Below the pieces are notes generated by a model that did no database searches, was not told where the DNA came from, and saw only the letters and a list, made by a program, of their open reading frames with translations. A stretch of 64,000 nt of DNA from Aurantibacillus circumpalustris (GTDB taxonomy: Bacteria; Bacteroidota; Bacteroidia; B-17B0; Aurantibacillaceae): assembly GCF_029625215.1 (NCBI RefSeq), contig NZ_CP121197.1, positions 1,798,001 through 1,862,000 on the forward strand, read 5' to 3'. Shown in pieces: positions 42,902 through 52,109 of the stretch. Each line of letters begins with the position of its first letter. Position 1 is the first letter of the stretch. Made by a program: the position numbers and the translations under genes.

Positions 42902-44713
42902 ATGAAAAAGGACTGGCACTTTTCGAACGAGTTTTCAAGGAGTTTTGTTTTCCTACTGATAATATTTCTAGGCACCCAGGTGCATTGCCAACATTTGGAA
43001 TCTTTGTTAAGGGTCGACCAAGATTCCAAAATGAAAGCGGTTTTTATTTACAATTTTACAAAATATTTCGAGTGGTCAAATTTATCTAACAGGAATGATT
43101 TTCGTATTGCATTGGTGGGAGCGGACAGTCTACTTGTAAAAGAATTTAAGAACCTTGCAAGCGAAAAAAAAGTTGGTCAAAAGGAAATTTCAGTATTGAC
43201 GTATGATGGTTATACTCCGATGATGAAAATTGGAGCAGAGGTACTTTATGTGAACATGTCCAAATATCCAAATTATGATTTTAGTCATGATATGAAAAAC
43301 ACACTTGTGGTGTCGGATAACGGTAAGGATCTAGATAACGCCATGATCGCATTTACGTATATTCAAGGAATGCTTAAATTCGCTGTGAATAAAGTTAACA
43401 TTCAAGAAGCCGGTTTCCTAAAAATGCACCCTGACTTCGAAATGCTTGCCTCAGCAGTGATCAGGAATAAAAGTGAGTACAAAAAAAATAGAATTGAACA
43501 CGCAAAGTGGGAAAACGTATTTGAGAAATTGAAATCTTCTGTAACAGGCGATAAAAAAGAAGTTGCATTTACAAAAAAAGAAATAGAAGAAGTCGTTGGT
43601 AAATTTTCAGCGCAAACGAACGAGATAAGCACCCAAAAACAAAAGGCCTTGATTAATGAAATTGAAATTCGCGACCAGAAGCGGTTGCGAAATATTTCGA
43701 TAGGGTTTATTATTTTATTCATGATTTTATCTGGTTTTATCTTCAAGAGCTTACAACAAAACAAAAAGCAAAACAAAATTATTACTGCCCAGAAAGAAGA
43801 GGTTGAAAAGCAAAATCATGTGATCAATAAACAGAAGCAGCTTGTTGAGGAAAAGCATAGGGAAATAACCGATAGCATCAACTATGCAGAAAGGATCCAG
43901 CGTAGTTTTTTAGCAACAAAAGAACTTCTTAATAAAAATTTGAAAGATTACTTTGTGTTTTTTAAACCCAAAGATGTTGTAAGTGGTGACTTCTATTGGG
44001 CGGAAAGGTTTAGTAATGGTAATTTTATTCTTGTAACGGCTGACAGCACAGGCCATGGTGTTCCGGGTGCCATTATGAGTATTCTAAACATTACTAGTCT
44101 CGAAAAAGCAATTGAAAATAATACGCAACCCGCAGATATTTTAAACGCTGCTCGTAAAACAATCATCGAGCGTTTAAAAAAGGATGGGAGTGCAGAAGGT
44201 GGAAAGGACGGTATGGATTGTAGTCTACTTATGTTCGATTCTAAGAATAAAAAATTAATTATCGCTGCAGCCAATAATCCGGTTTGGATTGTATGTAAAG
44301 CCACTCAAACAAACGCTGTCACTTCGAGTAGCGACGGAGGAGGCGTATTGACTAGTGATGTAACTAATTCTCGATCCGAGCAAAGCTCTACCCGGACTGA
44401 CATTGAAGTACTCGAAATAAAACCTAACAAAATGCCGGTAGGCAAACACGATAAACAAGATGTTTCATTTACACAACAAGAAATTAATTTGCAAAGCGGT
44501 GATGTTATCTATTGTTTAACCGATGGTTTTGCTGATCAATTCGGCGGACCAAACGGCAAAAAATTTATGAGTAAAAATCTCAGGGAATTATTATCCACTA
44601 ACTCCCATTTATCCATGCAGGAACAAAAACAATTGTTGGAATCCACCTTCACAAACTGGATCGGAAATATAGAGCAGGTAGACGACATCACTGTCATTGG
44701 AATTCGTGTATAA
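42902..44713 (+). CDS. YfiR-domain/SpoIIE-type PP2C phosphatase membrane protein
   Basis: The 603-residue protein has a signal peptide, a periplasmic YfiR/DUF4154 domain (about 40-190: MKAVFIYNFTKYFEW, FRIALVGAD, LVVSDN), a coiled coil and a membrane helix (about 263-280). A second coiled coil with the signature ITDSINYAERIQRSFL leads into a C-terminal SpoIIE-type PP2C serine phosphatase (about 350-603: FKPKDVVSGDFYWAE, VTADSTGHGVPGAIMS and DDITVIGIRV). It probably turns a periplasmic signal into dephosphorylation of an anti-sigma or anti-anti-sigma partner. The start is 144 bp after the STAND gene, on the same strand, so co-expression is possible. Confidence 0.88.
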   Translation: MKKDWHFSNEFSRSFVFLLIIFLGTQVHCQHLESLLRVDQDSKMKAVFIYNFTKYFEWSNLSNRNDFRIALVGADSLLVKEFKNLASEKKVGQKEISVLTYDGYTPMMKIGAEVLYVNMSKYPNYDFSHDMKNTLVVSDNGKDLDNAMIAFTYIQGMLKFAVNKVNIQEAGFLKMHPDFEMLASAVIRNKSEYKKNRIEHAKWENVFEKLKSSVTGDKKEVAFTKKEIEEVVGKFSAQTNEISTQKQKALINEIEIRDQKRLRNISIGFIILFMILSGFIFKSLQQNKKQNKIITAQKEEVEKQNHVINKQKQLVEEKHREITDSINYAERIQRSFLATKELLNKNLKDYFVFFKPKDVVSGDFYWAERFSNGNFILVTADSTGHGVPGAIMSILNITSLEKAIENNTQPADILNAARKTIIERLKKDGSAEGGKDGMDCSLLMFDSKNKKLIIAAANNPVWIVCKATQTNAVTSSSDGGGVLTSDVTNSRSEQSSTRTDIEVLEIKPNKMPVGKHDKQDVSFTQQEINLQSGDVIYCLTDGFADQFGGPNGKKFMSKNLRELLSTNSHLSMQEQKQLLESTFTNWIGNIEQVDDITVIGIRV

Positions 44714-45118
44714 CAGATCTACTCAAATTCTCTAATTCTTAATTAAAGTGAAACGGAATATCAGGATTAATGGTGTGGTTTTTATTCATTTCAATTTACC
44801 CATCCAACGAAACCCGCTTTGTGATCGACGAACTTCAATTTTAGAACGTTTATTCGCCGTATGCGTACTTAAGCAATCGTTTGCGTCTGGGTATTATGAT
44901 TTGTTTAGAAATAAAATTCGTCTCAAGTCTTGTAATAAGCAGACAAAATTGTATTTTAGAGCTAAGGTTTTTTTGCTAAACTATTGCGTTACACAAATAG
45001 ATCTGATCTTTGAGTAAACAAACCGAAGTAGATGTTTCTGTAAAGGGCGTGTATTTCAATACAACATCTTCTTATAAAAATTAGAGTTCAGAAAATATTA
45101 ACCTCTAAAATATTAACT
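44714..45118. other. 405-bp intergenic region, no gene supported
   Basis: AT-rich with no ORF that looks coding. Just before the DUF3050 start codon the 11-mer AAAATATTAAC occurs twice (45092-45102 and 45107-45117), 15 bp apart, ending next to the ATG at 45119. This could be an operator overlapping the start, or chance in AT-rich DNA. Confidence 0.4.
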
Positions 45119-45901
45119 ATGCAAAACACACGAATAAAAAAACTACAAAATGATATTGAGGTAATTAAAGAAAAATTAGCCAGTCATCCTCTTTATGATC
45201 ATATGAGTTCTTTAGATGATTTAAGAATTTTTATGGCGTATCATGTTTTTGCTGTTTGGGATTTTATGTCGGTACTTAAAGTTCTGCAGCAACAACTCAC
45301 CTACATGCATATTCCCTGGGTGCCTGAAGGTTGCCCGGATACACGCTACCTAATCAATCAAATTGTACTTGAAGAAGAAAGCGACCTTGATAATGAAGGA
45401 AAACGAACCAGTCATTTTGAACTTTATCTAAACGCAATGAAGCAAGCTGGGGCGGACACTTCGGCTATTGATCGGCTCATCACAAATTTAAAGTCAGGAA
45501 ACGGATTTCCGTTGGCACTTGCCGAAAGTAAACTTCCCGATGCGGCAAGAAGTTTTATAAAAAACACTATTGAAACTTCTATTTCTTCTAATAAAATTCA
45601 TGCACAAGCCGCAGTTTTTACTTTTGGAAGAAGAGAATTTTTACCAATAGAACTTAAAAATTTAGTCGTGAAGTTATCACAGGAAGATCCTGAGAGCTTG
45701 AGTATTATGAAATATTATATCGATCTTCACCCAAAGAAAGAAGATCAATTGCAATTAGCTATTCAAATGACAGTTGACTTGTGTGGTGAAGATGATGAAA
45801 AATGGATTGTCGCAACAAATGCAATCACAAGAACTTTAGACGCGCGAATAAAACTTCACGACGCTATATTGGATAAAATTAAGGCGGGAAAATCTAAATA
45901 A
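45119..45901 (+). CDS. DUF3050 haem oxygenase-like protein
   Basis: This 260-residue, all-helical soluble protein matches DUF3050: ASHPLYDHMSSLDDLRIFMA, YHVFAVWDFMSVLKVLQQQL, CPDTRYLINQIVLEEESD and AAVFTFGRREFLP. The conserved His (HPLYDH, YHVFAVWDF), Glu (EEESD) and Arg residues suggest a haem oxygenase-like or di-iron fold. The enzymatic reaction is not known. It has no signal peptide. The gene stands alone, 405 bp after the phosphatase gene. Confidence 0.9.
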   Translation: MQNTRIKKLQNDIEVIKEKLASHPLYDHMSSLDDLRIFMAYHVFAVWDFMSVLKVLQQQLTYMHIPWVPEGCPDTRYLINQIVLEEESDLDNEGKRTSHFELYLNAMKQAGADTSAIDRLITNLKSGNGFPLALAESKLPDAARSFIKNTIETSISSNKIHAQAAVFTFGRREFLPIELKNLVVKLSQEDPESLSIMKYYIDLHPKKEDQLQLAIQMTVDLCGEDDEKWIVATNAITRTLDARIKLHDAILDKIKAGKSK

Positions 45902-46070
45902 GATTTGCACTTTATTTATATCCAGAATATCATTGATGCTATTTGTGAATTGCTGACTAACTGAGTTAACAAGTTACCAGTTCATTATAGATAGTTTTAT
46001 AATATGCGAAGAGGTACGTATAGATGTTTTCATGTGTTTGTTATAAAAGCACACCTGCAGGTAATTTATT

Positions 46071-47285
46071 TCAATGGTTTAAGAACACTGTTTCTTTTGC
46101 TACTTTAATATTCAACTCCTTATCACCACGTTTTACCAATAAAGAAATATCCGTATCTGAATTTTCAAAACGTCTGCCGAACAATAAACAATAGTTATCT
46201 ATACTACAGGTACGAAAATTTTTTCCGTCCATCTCTAGCACCTGGTCGCCAAGTTTCAAACTTTCAAACCCTTCATTCTCTTTATAATGCGTTGAGCCTA
46301 TAAAAACCTGCTGATCTTTTAGAATAAACGAAAAAAGAAATGACTTTTCAGTGGTGTTTTCATATGGCTTTACCGGAATCAAAGTCAGTTCATTCAACGA
46401 CCAATCAAAGATCAGGCGGTAATTTCTAAAAAAATTAGTTCCTACAATTTTTGCAGCCTTTTTTCTAAAAGTTACAACTTGATTGAAGAGTTTAAGACTA
46501 TCCATTTGAATGGTGGAAATAATAGCATGCCAGCTAGTATCTTGTCCGCCCCTTCCGTATAATCCAGAAGAACCAAAACCGTATGTGTAAGAATAATTTA
46601 GAGAATCTTTTTTCTTGAGTGTTTTAAATGTTTCTTCAGAGCAGTTAAAATCACCGTTTGAGCCAAGGTCTATTCCTACACTGCCTTCTATTTGGCCGTT
46701 CAGTTGTAGATCCACGCGCGGTGTTCCTGAAAGCGCCTGCTTAAATTTAATCGTTAAGGCATTGGAAGGAATTATCAAAGAGTGGCGATCGTTGGTAATG
46801 GTAATAATGTTACGCTCGTAATCAAATTGCCACACGGCCTTTCTCATAAGATTAGCACCGATAAATCCGTCAAGATGAAAACACGCAATTTCGGAGGAGT
46901 GTTCCAGATCGGCAATTGCTGCGCCAGTGCTGAGGAATTGTAAGCCGCCAATACCAATGCTGTCTATTGACGTAAAGCCGAGGCTACTTTTGTTTCCTTG
47001 CGAATCACCTGCTTTCCTACTTGTTACGGTTTTAATTCCCAGCTGTTGTGCCAGTTTTTTTGAAATCACATTAGGTGCGCCAGTATCAAGAAGAAAACTA
47101 TACTCCTTACCATGAATAGTAACTTTAAGAACAATGAGCCCGTAACGCATTTCAAATGGGACTTCCGTTTTAAATGTTGTTTCGCGAACGCTACCTGCTT
47201 TCATGAGTTTCGCGGTTTTTAAAATGGCGCAACCAGAAAGAAAAACGAGTAGCGCGCTAAGTATTGTTATGTAAAATCGTTTCAT
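46071..47285 (-). CDS. Retropepsin-like aspartyl protease lipoprotein with PDZ-like C-terminus
   Basis: The ATG at 47285 gives MKRFYITILSALLVFLSGCAI, a lipoprotein signal with Cys19; an earlier frame start adds an unlikely extension. The 404-residue product has two aspartyl protease lobes of the retropepsin/clan AA type: FLLDTGAPNVISK with the catalytic Asp near 75, and the second lobe SVGIDLGSNGDFNC near 210. The tail (about 340-400: EGFESLKLGDQVLEMDG) is PDZ-like. Such pairs are frequent in Bacteroidota and cleave envelope substrates; the target is not known. Confidence 0.85.
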   Translation of the reverse strand: MKRFYITILSALLVFLSGCAILKTAKLMKAGSVRETTFKTEVPFEMRYGLIVLKVTIHGKEYSFLLDTGAPNVISKKLAQQLGIKTVTSRKAGDSQGNKSSLGFTSIDSIGIGGLQFLSTGAAIADLEHSSEIACFHLDGFIGANLMRKAVWQFDYERNIITITNDRHSLIIPSNALTIKFKQALSGTPRVDLQLNGQIEGSVGIDLGSNGDFNCSEETFKTLKKKDSLNYSYTYGFGSSGLYGRGGQDTSWHAIISTIQMDSLKLFNQVVTFRKKAAKIVGTNFFRNYRLIFDWSLNELTLIPVKPYENTTEKSFLFSFILKDQQVFIGSTHYKENEGFESLKLGDQVLEMDGKNFRTCSIDNYCLLFGRRFENSDTDISLLVKRGDKELNIKVAKETVFLNH

Positions 47286-47418
47286 AGATGTAATGGAAGT
47301 ATGGTAAAAGAAAGATACAAATTTTTTAGAATGTATCAGAATAATGTACCTGGCATTACGCAAAGAAGAAAGCTAAAAGTTAATTAGTGACACTTCAGCA
47401 TCTTAAATAAAAAATCAA

Positions 47419-47868
47419 TCACTTTTTCATCACTAGATAAACTCCAACCACAATCAGCGTTACACCTACAAACCGCGTAGTATCAATTAAGCGGGTAGCA
47501 ACATTAAACAAACCAAAGTGATCTATCACTACCGCAAACAAAATTTGTCCGGTTACAATAAAACCAATGGCTGTACCAACGCCAATGCGTGGAACCAAAA
47601 TTGTAATCATCACCACATACGTGGCAACAATTAATCCTCCGAAATAGCCATAAATAGGAGCGTCCACTAATTGCTGCGGACTTGGCATTGCCACTCTGGA
47701 AATGAGCACAAATACTATCATTCCAACCAAACCGACTAAAAAAACCATTAAGCCTGTTATGGATGCATTACCAATACTTTTGCTAAACGCCGCGTTGGTG
47801 GCAGCCTGAATAGGAATGAGCGCGCCGGTAATTAACGCTAAAACGAGGTAGATTAAATTACTTTTCAT
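47419..47868 (-). CDS. DMT-type transporter, DUF606/YdcZ family
   Basis: This 149-residue protein has five hydrophobic helices: LIYLVLALITGALIPIQAA, ASITGLMVFLVGLVGMIVFV, APIYGYFGGLIVATYVVMI, GTAIGFIVTGQILFAVVI and GVTLIVVGVYLVMKK. It matches the half-length DMT superfamily members of DUF606 (PF04657), which probably act as dimers. The AATNAAFSK segment after helix 1 is typical. The substrate is unknown. It is a single gene, divergent from the SBBP/T9SS gene. Confidence 0.88.
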   Translation of the reverse strand: MKSNLIYLVLALITGALIPIQAATNAAFSKSIGNASITGLMVFLVGLVGMIVFVLISRVAMPSPQQLVDAPIYGYFGGLIVATYVVMITILVPRIGVGTAIGFIVTGQILFAVVIDHFGLFNVATRLIDTTRFVGVTLIVVGVYLVMKK

Positions 47869-48044
47869 GGGCTTACAAATTTTAAATCCTTAACAAAAAT
47901 AAGTGATTTTAAAATTTGAAAACGAAATTATGTTTCTGAAGATATTTGCCAATTAACAGAAATTTCCTGCCAATAAACAAAGCACAAGGTGGAAACCTTG
48001 ATTCAGTTTTTTATATTTATACAACTTTAGAACCTCCAATACAC

Positions 48045-50936
48045 ATGAAAAAATTTACAATTTTTTTCTACTTAATGTTTCTGGCCAGCTTCTCAGTGTG
48101 GTCAACTACTACACCAGAAATTAATAATCCTTCAAAGCAATTAAGTTTCCAGGAAAACAAAGGACAGGTGAGTGACCAAAATTCACGACCGCGACCAGAT
48201 ATTTTATTTTCAGGGAGAACCGCCGGAATGAATTTTTATCTGGCAAAAAACGGTATCTCATACCAATTACAACGGGTAGATAGCTGGAAAAAGTGCAAGA
48301 GTCCATTACAGAGATTCAATCCCTCTTCATCTGAATTAAAAGTTCCTGCACAAACAACTGTTTACCGTCTTGATATTGCTTGGGTGAATTGTAGCAATCC
48401 TGTGCAGATTGAAAAAAAAGAGGCCTTAAGTGGTTACAATAATTATTATCTGGCTTCTTGTCCAGATGGTGCACTTAATGTGAAGAGTTATACTAACTTA
48501 CTTTATAAAGAAATTTATCCCGGCATTGATTTAAAATGGTACGAGAATAGCGGAAATTTAAAATATGATTATTACGTTTCGGCAAATAGCAACTATAAAA
48601 ATATTCAACTAGAATATAAAGGAGCTGATAAAATTTATGTGAATGACAAGGGTCAATTAATCGTTGAAACACCTTTGGGGATCATTAAAGAAGAAAAACC
48701 TTTAGTGTTGCAAAACAATAAAAAGTTAAACGCGACCTGGCTTGTAAAAGGTAATACTGTTTCTTTTAATATTAAAAATGTTGACTCTTCTCTTCCCTTA
48801 ATTATTGATCCCATGGTAAGATTATGGGGAACGTATTACGGTGGCACAGGTGACGACCAGACTTTCCATGTAACCAACGATGCTGCTGGAAATGTTTTTA
48901 TGTCTGGCTGGACAACCTCTTCGGGAAATATGGCCACAACGGGTGCGCATCAAAATATATTTAGTGGTGGCAGCAATACTTACGATGCGTTCCTTGTAAA
49001 ATTTAATTCTACCGCGGTGCGTCAATGGGCTACCTATTATGGTGGAACTGGAGTTGACTACGGATACGAGGTTAATTGTGATGCCAGTGGTAACGTATTT
49101 GTGGTTGGTGAAACCACTTCTTCCACTACTGGCGTTATTGCTACCGCAGGAGCGCACCAGGTAGTTTACGGATCTTCTTCTGCACCAGCTAATCAGGGAG
49201 ATGGATTTCTTGTTATGTTTAATTCGTCTGGTATTCGCCAATGGGGCACCTATTATGGAGGTGAAAAACCGGATGCTGTGAATGGATTATCACTAGATAA
49301 TTCCGGGAACATATACATCATTGGCAGTTCGCAATCAACTTTGGGTATAGCTACTCCTGGAAGTCATCAGGCCTTGCTTTCAACGGCGGAGGATGGCTTT
49401 ATTGCGAAATTCAATTCGCAAGGTGTGAGACAATGGGGGACATATTATGCAGGAAATGCAACAGGTAAAGATTGCGCTAATAATGCTTCCGGAGACGTAT
49501 ACGTTTGTGGTGTAACAACGAGTAGCACTGGTATTGCTACAGCGGGATGTCACCAGGCTGTTTTCGGCGGAGGTAGCGATGCCTACTACGCAAAATTTAA
49601 TTCATTAGGAGTTCTTCAATGGGGAACTTATTACGGTGGGTCTGCATTAGATGCCGCCCATACCATTGCAGTGGACGCGTCAGGTAACGTATATAGTGGA
49701 GGTTATTGTGCCTCATCCACTGGGACTGTATTCGCGACAATAGGTAGTCACCAACCAACTTATGGAGGAGGGGCGTACGATGGCTACGTCGTTAAATTTG
49801 ATCAGGCAGGTGTAAGACTTTGGGGGACGTATTATGGAGGTGCGGGATATGAAGGGATTGGGGTTAAACCAGACGCTTCTGGAAATGTATATGTTTATGG
49901 CTCTACGAACACAAGTACTGGAACTGCAGTGGCGACCTCATGTTCTTACCAAGACCAGTATGCAGGAGGAAGCAGTGATTTATTTGTGGTAAAATTTACT
50001 GCTGCTGGTTCCAGAGTATGGGGCACGTATTTTGGCAGTATGTACAGCGACGATGGAGTTGGATTAAGCATAGATGCAAATAACGATATTTATCTTTGTG
50101 GCATAACACTTGCCAATTCGGGAACCGTTATAGCCAGCAATGGTGCTCACCAGGCGATTTATGGTGGAGGAGCGGCAGATGCGGTTCTTATTAAACTCAC
50201 AGATTGCAATCCAGGTCCGCCAATTGACCTTACTCCACCCTCTGGCCACTTGGTATGTGTGGGAGATACAGCAAAATTATCTACCACATGTGGAAACTGG
50301 TATTCTTCTCTCGCAGGAACTACTATTCTGAGCACGGGTAGCAGTTTTACAGTGGGCCCACTTTTTGCCGATACGACCTTATACGTAGAAGATTTTGGGT
50401 GTGGCGTCGTTAGCAGCATTAGAACGGCTATCACTGTCACTGTAGTAACCCCTATCATTACTCTCACGAACAGTAACCCTCAGGCTTGTGTCGGTGAAAA
50501 TATCACCCTTACAGCGTCCGGAGCCAGCACTTATAGTTGGACATCCCCTTTCACTAATTCCGTTTCTACAAGCATACAGGCCTACGTGTTCCTTAACACA
50601 ACCTACACGGTTACGGGGCAAGATGCTAACGGTTGTAGATCGACCGCAACAATTGCAGTAGCCCCGAATCTTTGCGATGGTCTTGGTGAAAATGGTTTTT
50701 ACGATAAGCCAATTGTTATTTATCCCAATCCGAATAACGGTTCTTTCACGCTTCAATCTGCTTCTTCCATAGAGCTTAGTGTTACAAATGAAATGGGTCA
50801 AATCATCCGAACGGTTTCTTTATCTCCTTCAACAAATTTTAGGGGGATAATTGACGAACTTCCAAACGGCGTTTATTTTTTAAGCGGGGATACCGAAAAT
50901 AAAATCGCTACCAAAAAAATTGTTGTAATTCGTTGA
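48045..50936 (+). CDS. T9SS-secreted SBBP beta-propeller protein
   Basis: The ATG at 48045 gives MKKFTIFFYLMFLASFSVWS, a signal peptide; the open frame before it is not needed. Of 963 residues, about 30-265 form the N-terminal domain usual before SBBP repeats (SFQENKGQVSDQNS, DIAWVNCSNP, YYVSANSNYKNIQLEYKGAD). At least eight SBBP-type repeats follow (WGTYYGGTGxD, DASGNVFVxGxTTSS, AFLVKFNSxGxRQWGTYYG). Then come one Ig-like unit (QACVGENITLTASGASTYSW) and a type A T9SS sorting domain (IYPNPNNGSFTLQSA). A surface adhesin or scaffold is likely. Confidence 0.9.
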   Translation: MKKFTIFFYLMFLASFSVWSTTTPEINNPSKQLSFQENKGQVSDQNSRPRPDILFSGRTAGMNFYLAKNGISYQLQRVDSWKKCKSPLQRFNPSSSELKVPAQTTVYRLDIAWVNCSNPVQIEKKEALSGYNNYYLASCPDGALNVKSYTNLLYKEIYPGIDLKWYENSGNLKYDYYVSANSNYKNIQLEYKGADKIYVNDKGQLIVETPLGIIKEEKPLVLQNNKKLNATWLVKGNTVSFNIKNVDSSLPLIIDPMVRLWGTYYGGTGDDQTFHVTNDAAGNVFMSGWTTSSGNMATTGAHQNIFSGGSNTYDAFLVKFNSTAVRQWATYYGGTGVDYGYEVNCDASGNVFVVGETTSSTTGVIATAGAHQVVYGSSSAPANQGDGFLVMFNSSGIRQWGTYYGGEKPDAVNGLSLDNSGNIYIIGSSQSTLGIATPGSHQALLSTAEDGFIAKFNSQGVRQWGTYYAGNATGKDCANNASGDVYVCGVTTSSTGIATAGCHQAVFGGGSDAYYAKFNSLGVLQWGTYYGGSALDAAHTIAVDASGNVYSGGYCASSTGTVFATIGSHQPTYGGGAYDGYVVKFDQAGVRLWGTYYGGAGYEGIGVKPDASGNVYVYGSTNTSTGTAVATSCSYQDQYAGGSSDLFVVKFTAAGSRVWGTYFGSMYSDDGVGLSIDANNDIYLCGITLANSGTVIASNGAHQAIYGGGAADAVLIKLTDCNPGPPIDLTPPSGHLVCVGDTAKLSTTCGNWYSSLAGTTILSTGSSFTVGPLFADTTLYVEDFGCGVVSSIRTAITVTVVTPIITLTNSNPQACVGENITLTASGASTYSWTSPFTNSVSTSIQAYVFLNTTYTVTGQDANGCRSTATIAVAPNLCDGLGENGFYDKPIVIYPNPNNGSFTLQSASSIELSVTNEMGQIIRTVSLSPSTNFRGIIDELPNGVYFLSGDTENKIATKKIVVIR

Positions 50937-51090
50937 TCAGAGAATTCAACTAAATTAGTTTATTGGGAGGTAATTCTTTTAAGTTCTTCTCCAAAAATAA
51001 GGCTTCTACTTGTCAATTTAGACAGCTGCAAAAACTGGTTATAATTTAAAAATTGGTTTATATTTGGGTAGCCGAGAATAAATTCATTTA

Positions 51091-51142
51091 CCCATTTGTA
51101 AATGTTTGGTTTCGCACTAAGGCTTTGGATAGCCTTAGTTGC
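51091..51142 (+). repeat. Direct repeat copy 1 flanking the PaiB-like gene (attC-like?)
   Basis: CCCATTTGTAAATG, then TTTGGTTTCGCACTAAG, a 10-base insert relative to copy 2, and CCTTAGTTGCA. It contains hairpins CATTTAC/GTAAATG (from 51086) and AAGGCT/AGCCTT. It lies 33 bp before the PaiB-like start codon. The minus-strand frame through it (50960-51190) looks partly protein-like but is not supported. Confidence 0.55.
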
Positions 51143-51174
51143 ATTACCACTCACACAACTGAAAACAAATAAAT

Positions 51175-51843
51175 ATGTACAATTTTTCATACTTCAAAGA
51201 AAAGGACAAACAAACAATTTTGGATTTTATAGAAGAGAATCCGTTTGCGTTTATGACAGGAAGCAATTTATCTGGTAAACAAGTTGCAACACAGATTCCA
51301 CTTTTACTCGAAGAAAAAAATGGTGAGTTATTTTTGCAAGGACATTTTATGCGAAATACAGACCATCATAAAGCCTTCATGGAAAACCCAAATGCATTAC
51401 TTGTATTTACCGGGCCAAGTTGTTATGTGAGCGCTTCTTGGTATAGCAATCCACAAATTGGTTCAACTTGGAATTACATGAGTGTTCATATTGGCGGACA
51501 AATAAATTTTATGTCGAATGATGAATTAATAAAGTTTATGCGAAAACTCACACTGAAATTTGAAAAAGGCAATACGCAGTCACTAACTTTTTATGACAAT
51601 CTTCCTGACAAATTTTTAGATAAAATGATGCCAGCGATTGTTGGGTTCGAAATTAGGGCAGAGAAAATTGAGAACGTTTTTAAACTCAGTCAAAACAGAG
51701 ATGAAAAAAGTTATCTCAATATTATTTCAAAACTTGAAGAGCAAGGAGGAAATAGTGCTTCGATTGCTTTAGAAATGCGGAAAAGAAAAACAGAATTATT
51801 CCCCCCAGGCGTTGAATGGGACGGTTCAAAATTTGATTCCTAA
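51175..51843 (+). CDS. PaiB-family FMN-binding protein
   Basis: This 222-residue soluble protein belongs to the FMN_bind_2/PaiB family with a split-barrel flavin fold. Segments FKEKDKQTILDFIEENPFAF, TQIPLLLEEKNGEL, GHFMRNTDHHKAF, VFTGPSCYVSASWYSNP, TWNYMSVHIGGQI and IVGFEIRAEKIENVFKLSQN match PaiB-type proteins, which act as transcription or sporulation regulators or unknown oxidoreductases. Its TAA stop lies inside CCTAACA, and related direct repeats flank the gene, as in integron gene cassettes. It may thus be mobile; see findings. Confidence 0.87.
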   Translation: MYNFSYFKEKDKQTILDFIEENPFAFMTGSNLSGKQVATQIPLLLEEKNGELFLQGHFMRNTDHHKAFMENPNALLVFTGPSCYVSASWYSNPQIGSTWNYMSVHIGGQINFMSNDELIKFMRKLTLKFEKGNTQSLTFYDNLPDKFLDKMMPAIVGFEIRAEKIENVFKLSQNRDEKSYLNIISKLEEQGGNSASIALEMRKRKTELFPPGVEWDGSKFDS

Positions 51844-51948
51844 CACATTAAAACTAAATGTTGTGGGAACCGCCTAGCTGCGGATTTGGAACGGTACAAT
51901 TGTATTATATTAATATTATCTTTGATTATCCGACAACAAATAGCGTTT

Positions 51949-51990
51949 CCCATTTGTAAATGGTTGTTTTCGCACCAAGCCGTTAGTTAT
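51949..51990 (+). repeat. Direct repeat copy 2 flanking the PaiB-like gene (attC-like?)
   Basis: CCCATTTGTAAATG, then GTTGTTTTCGCACCAAG, then CCGTTAGTTATA. It aligns with copy 1 over about 42 bases, identical in the first 14 bases. CCATTT/AAATGG forms a hairpin. It ends in GTTAGTT, close to the integron attC core pattern GTTRRRY (one mismatch). Confidence 0.55.
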
Positions 51991-52109
51991 AGAGGTGAAA
52001 TCCTGGACCAATTCTTCTACGAATTTTGACCAGACAGTATAAATAAATCTACAACTGCTTCAAGGTTTAATTAAATTACCCTTTCAAAAAATTTGTAAGT
52101 TGAATAAGT

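Noticed and set aside
44748-45017. 89-codon ORF between the phosphatase and DUF3050 genes
   Set aside because: GTG start, biased AT-rich composition and no recognisable domain or signal.
48822-49241. 139-codon minus-strand ORF in the SBBP gene
   Set aside because: Antisense shadow of SBBP repeats, rich in Arg/Ser as expected from the reverse frame.
50960-51190. 76-codon minus-strand ORF overlapping the PaiB-like start
   Set aside because: Parts look protein-like, but it runs through the repeat copy and overlaps the start of a well-supported gene; it could be a degraded fragment, not an intact gene.
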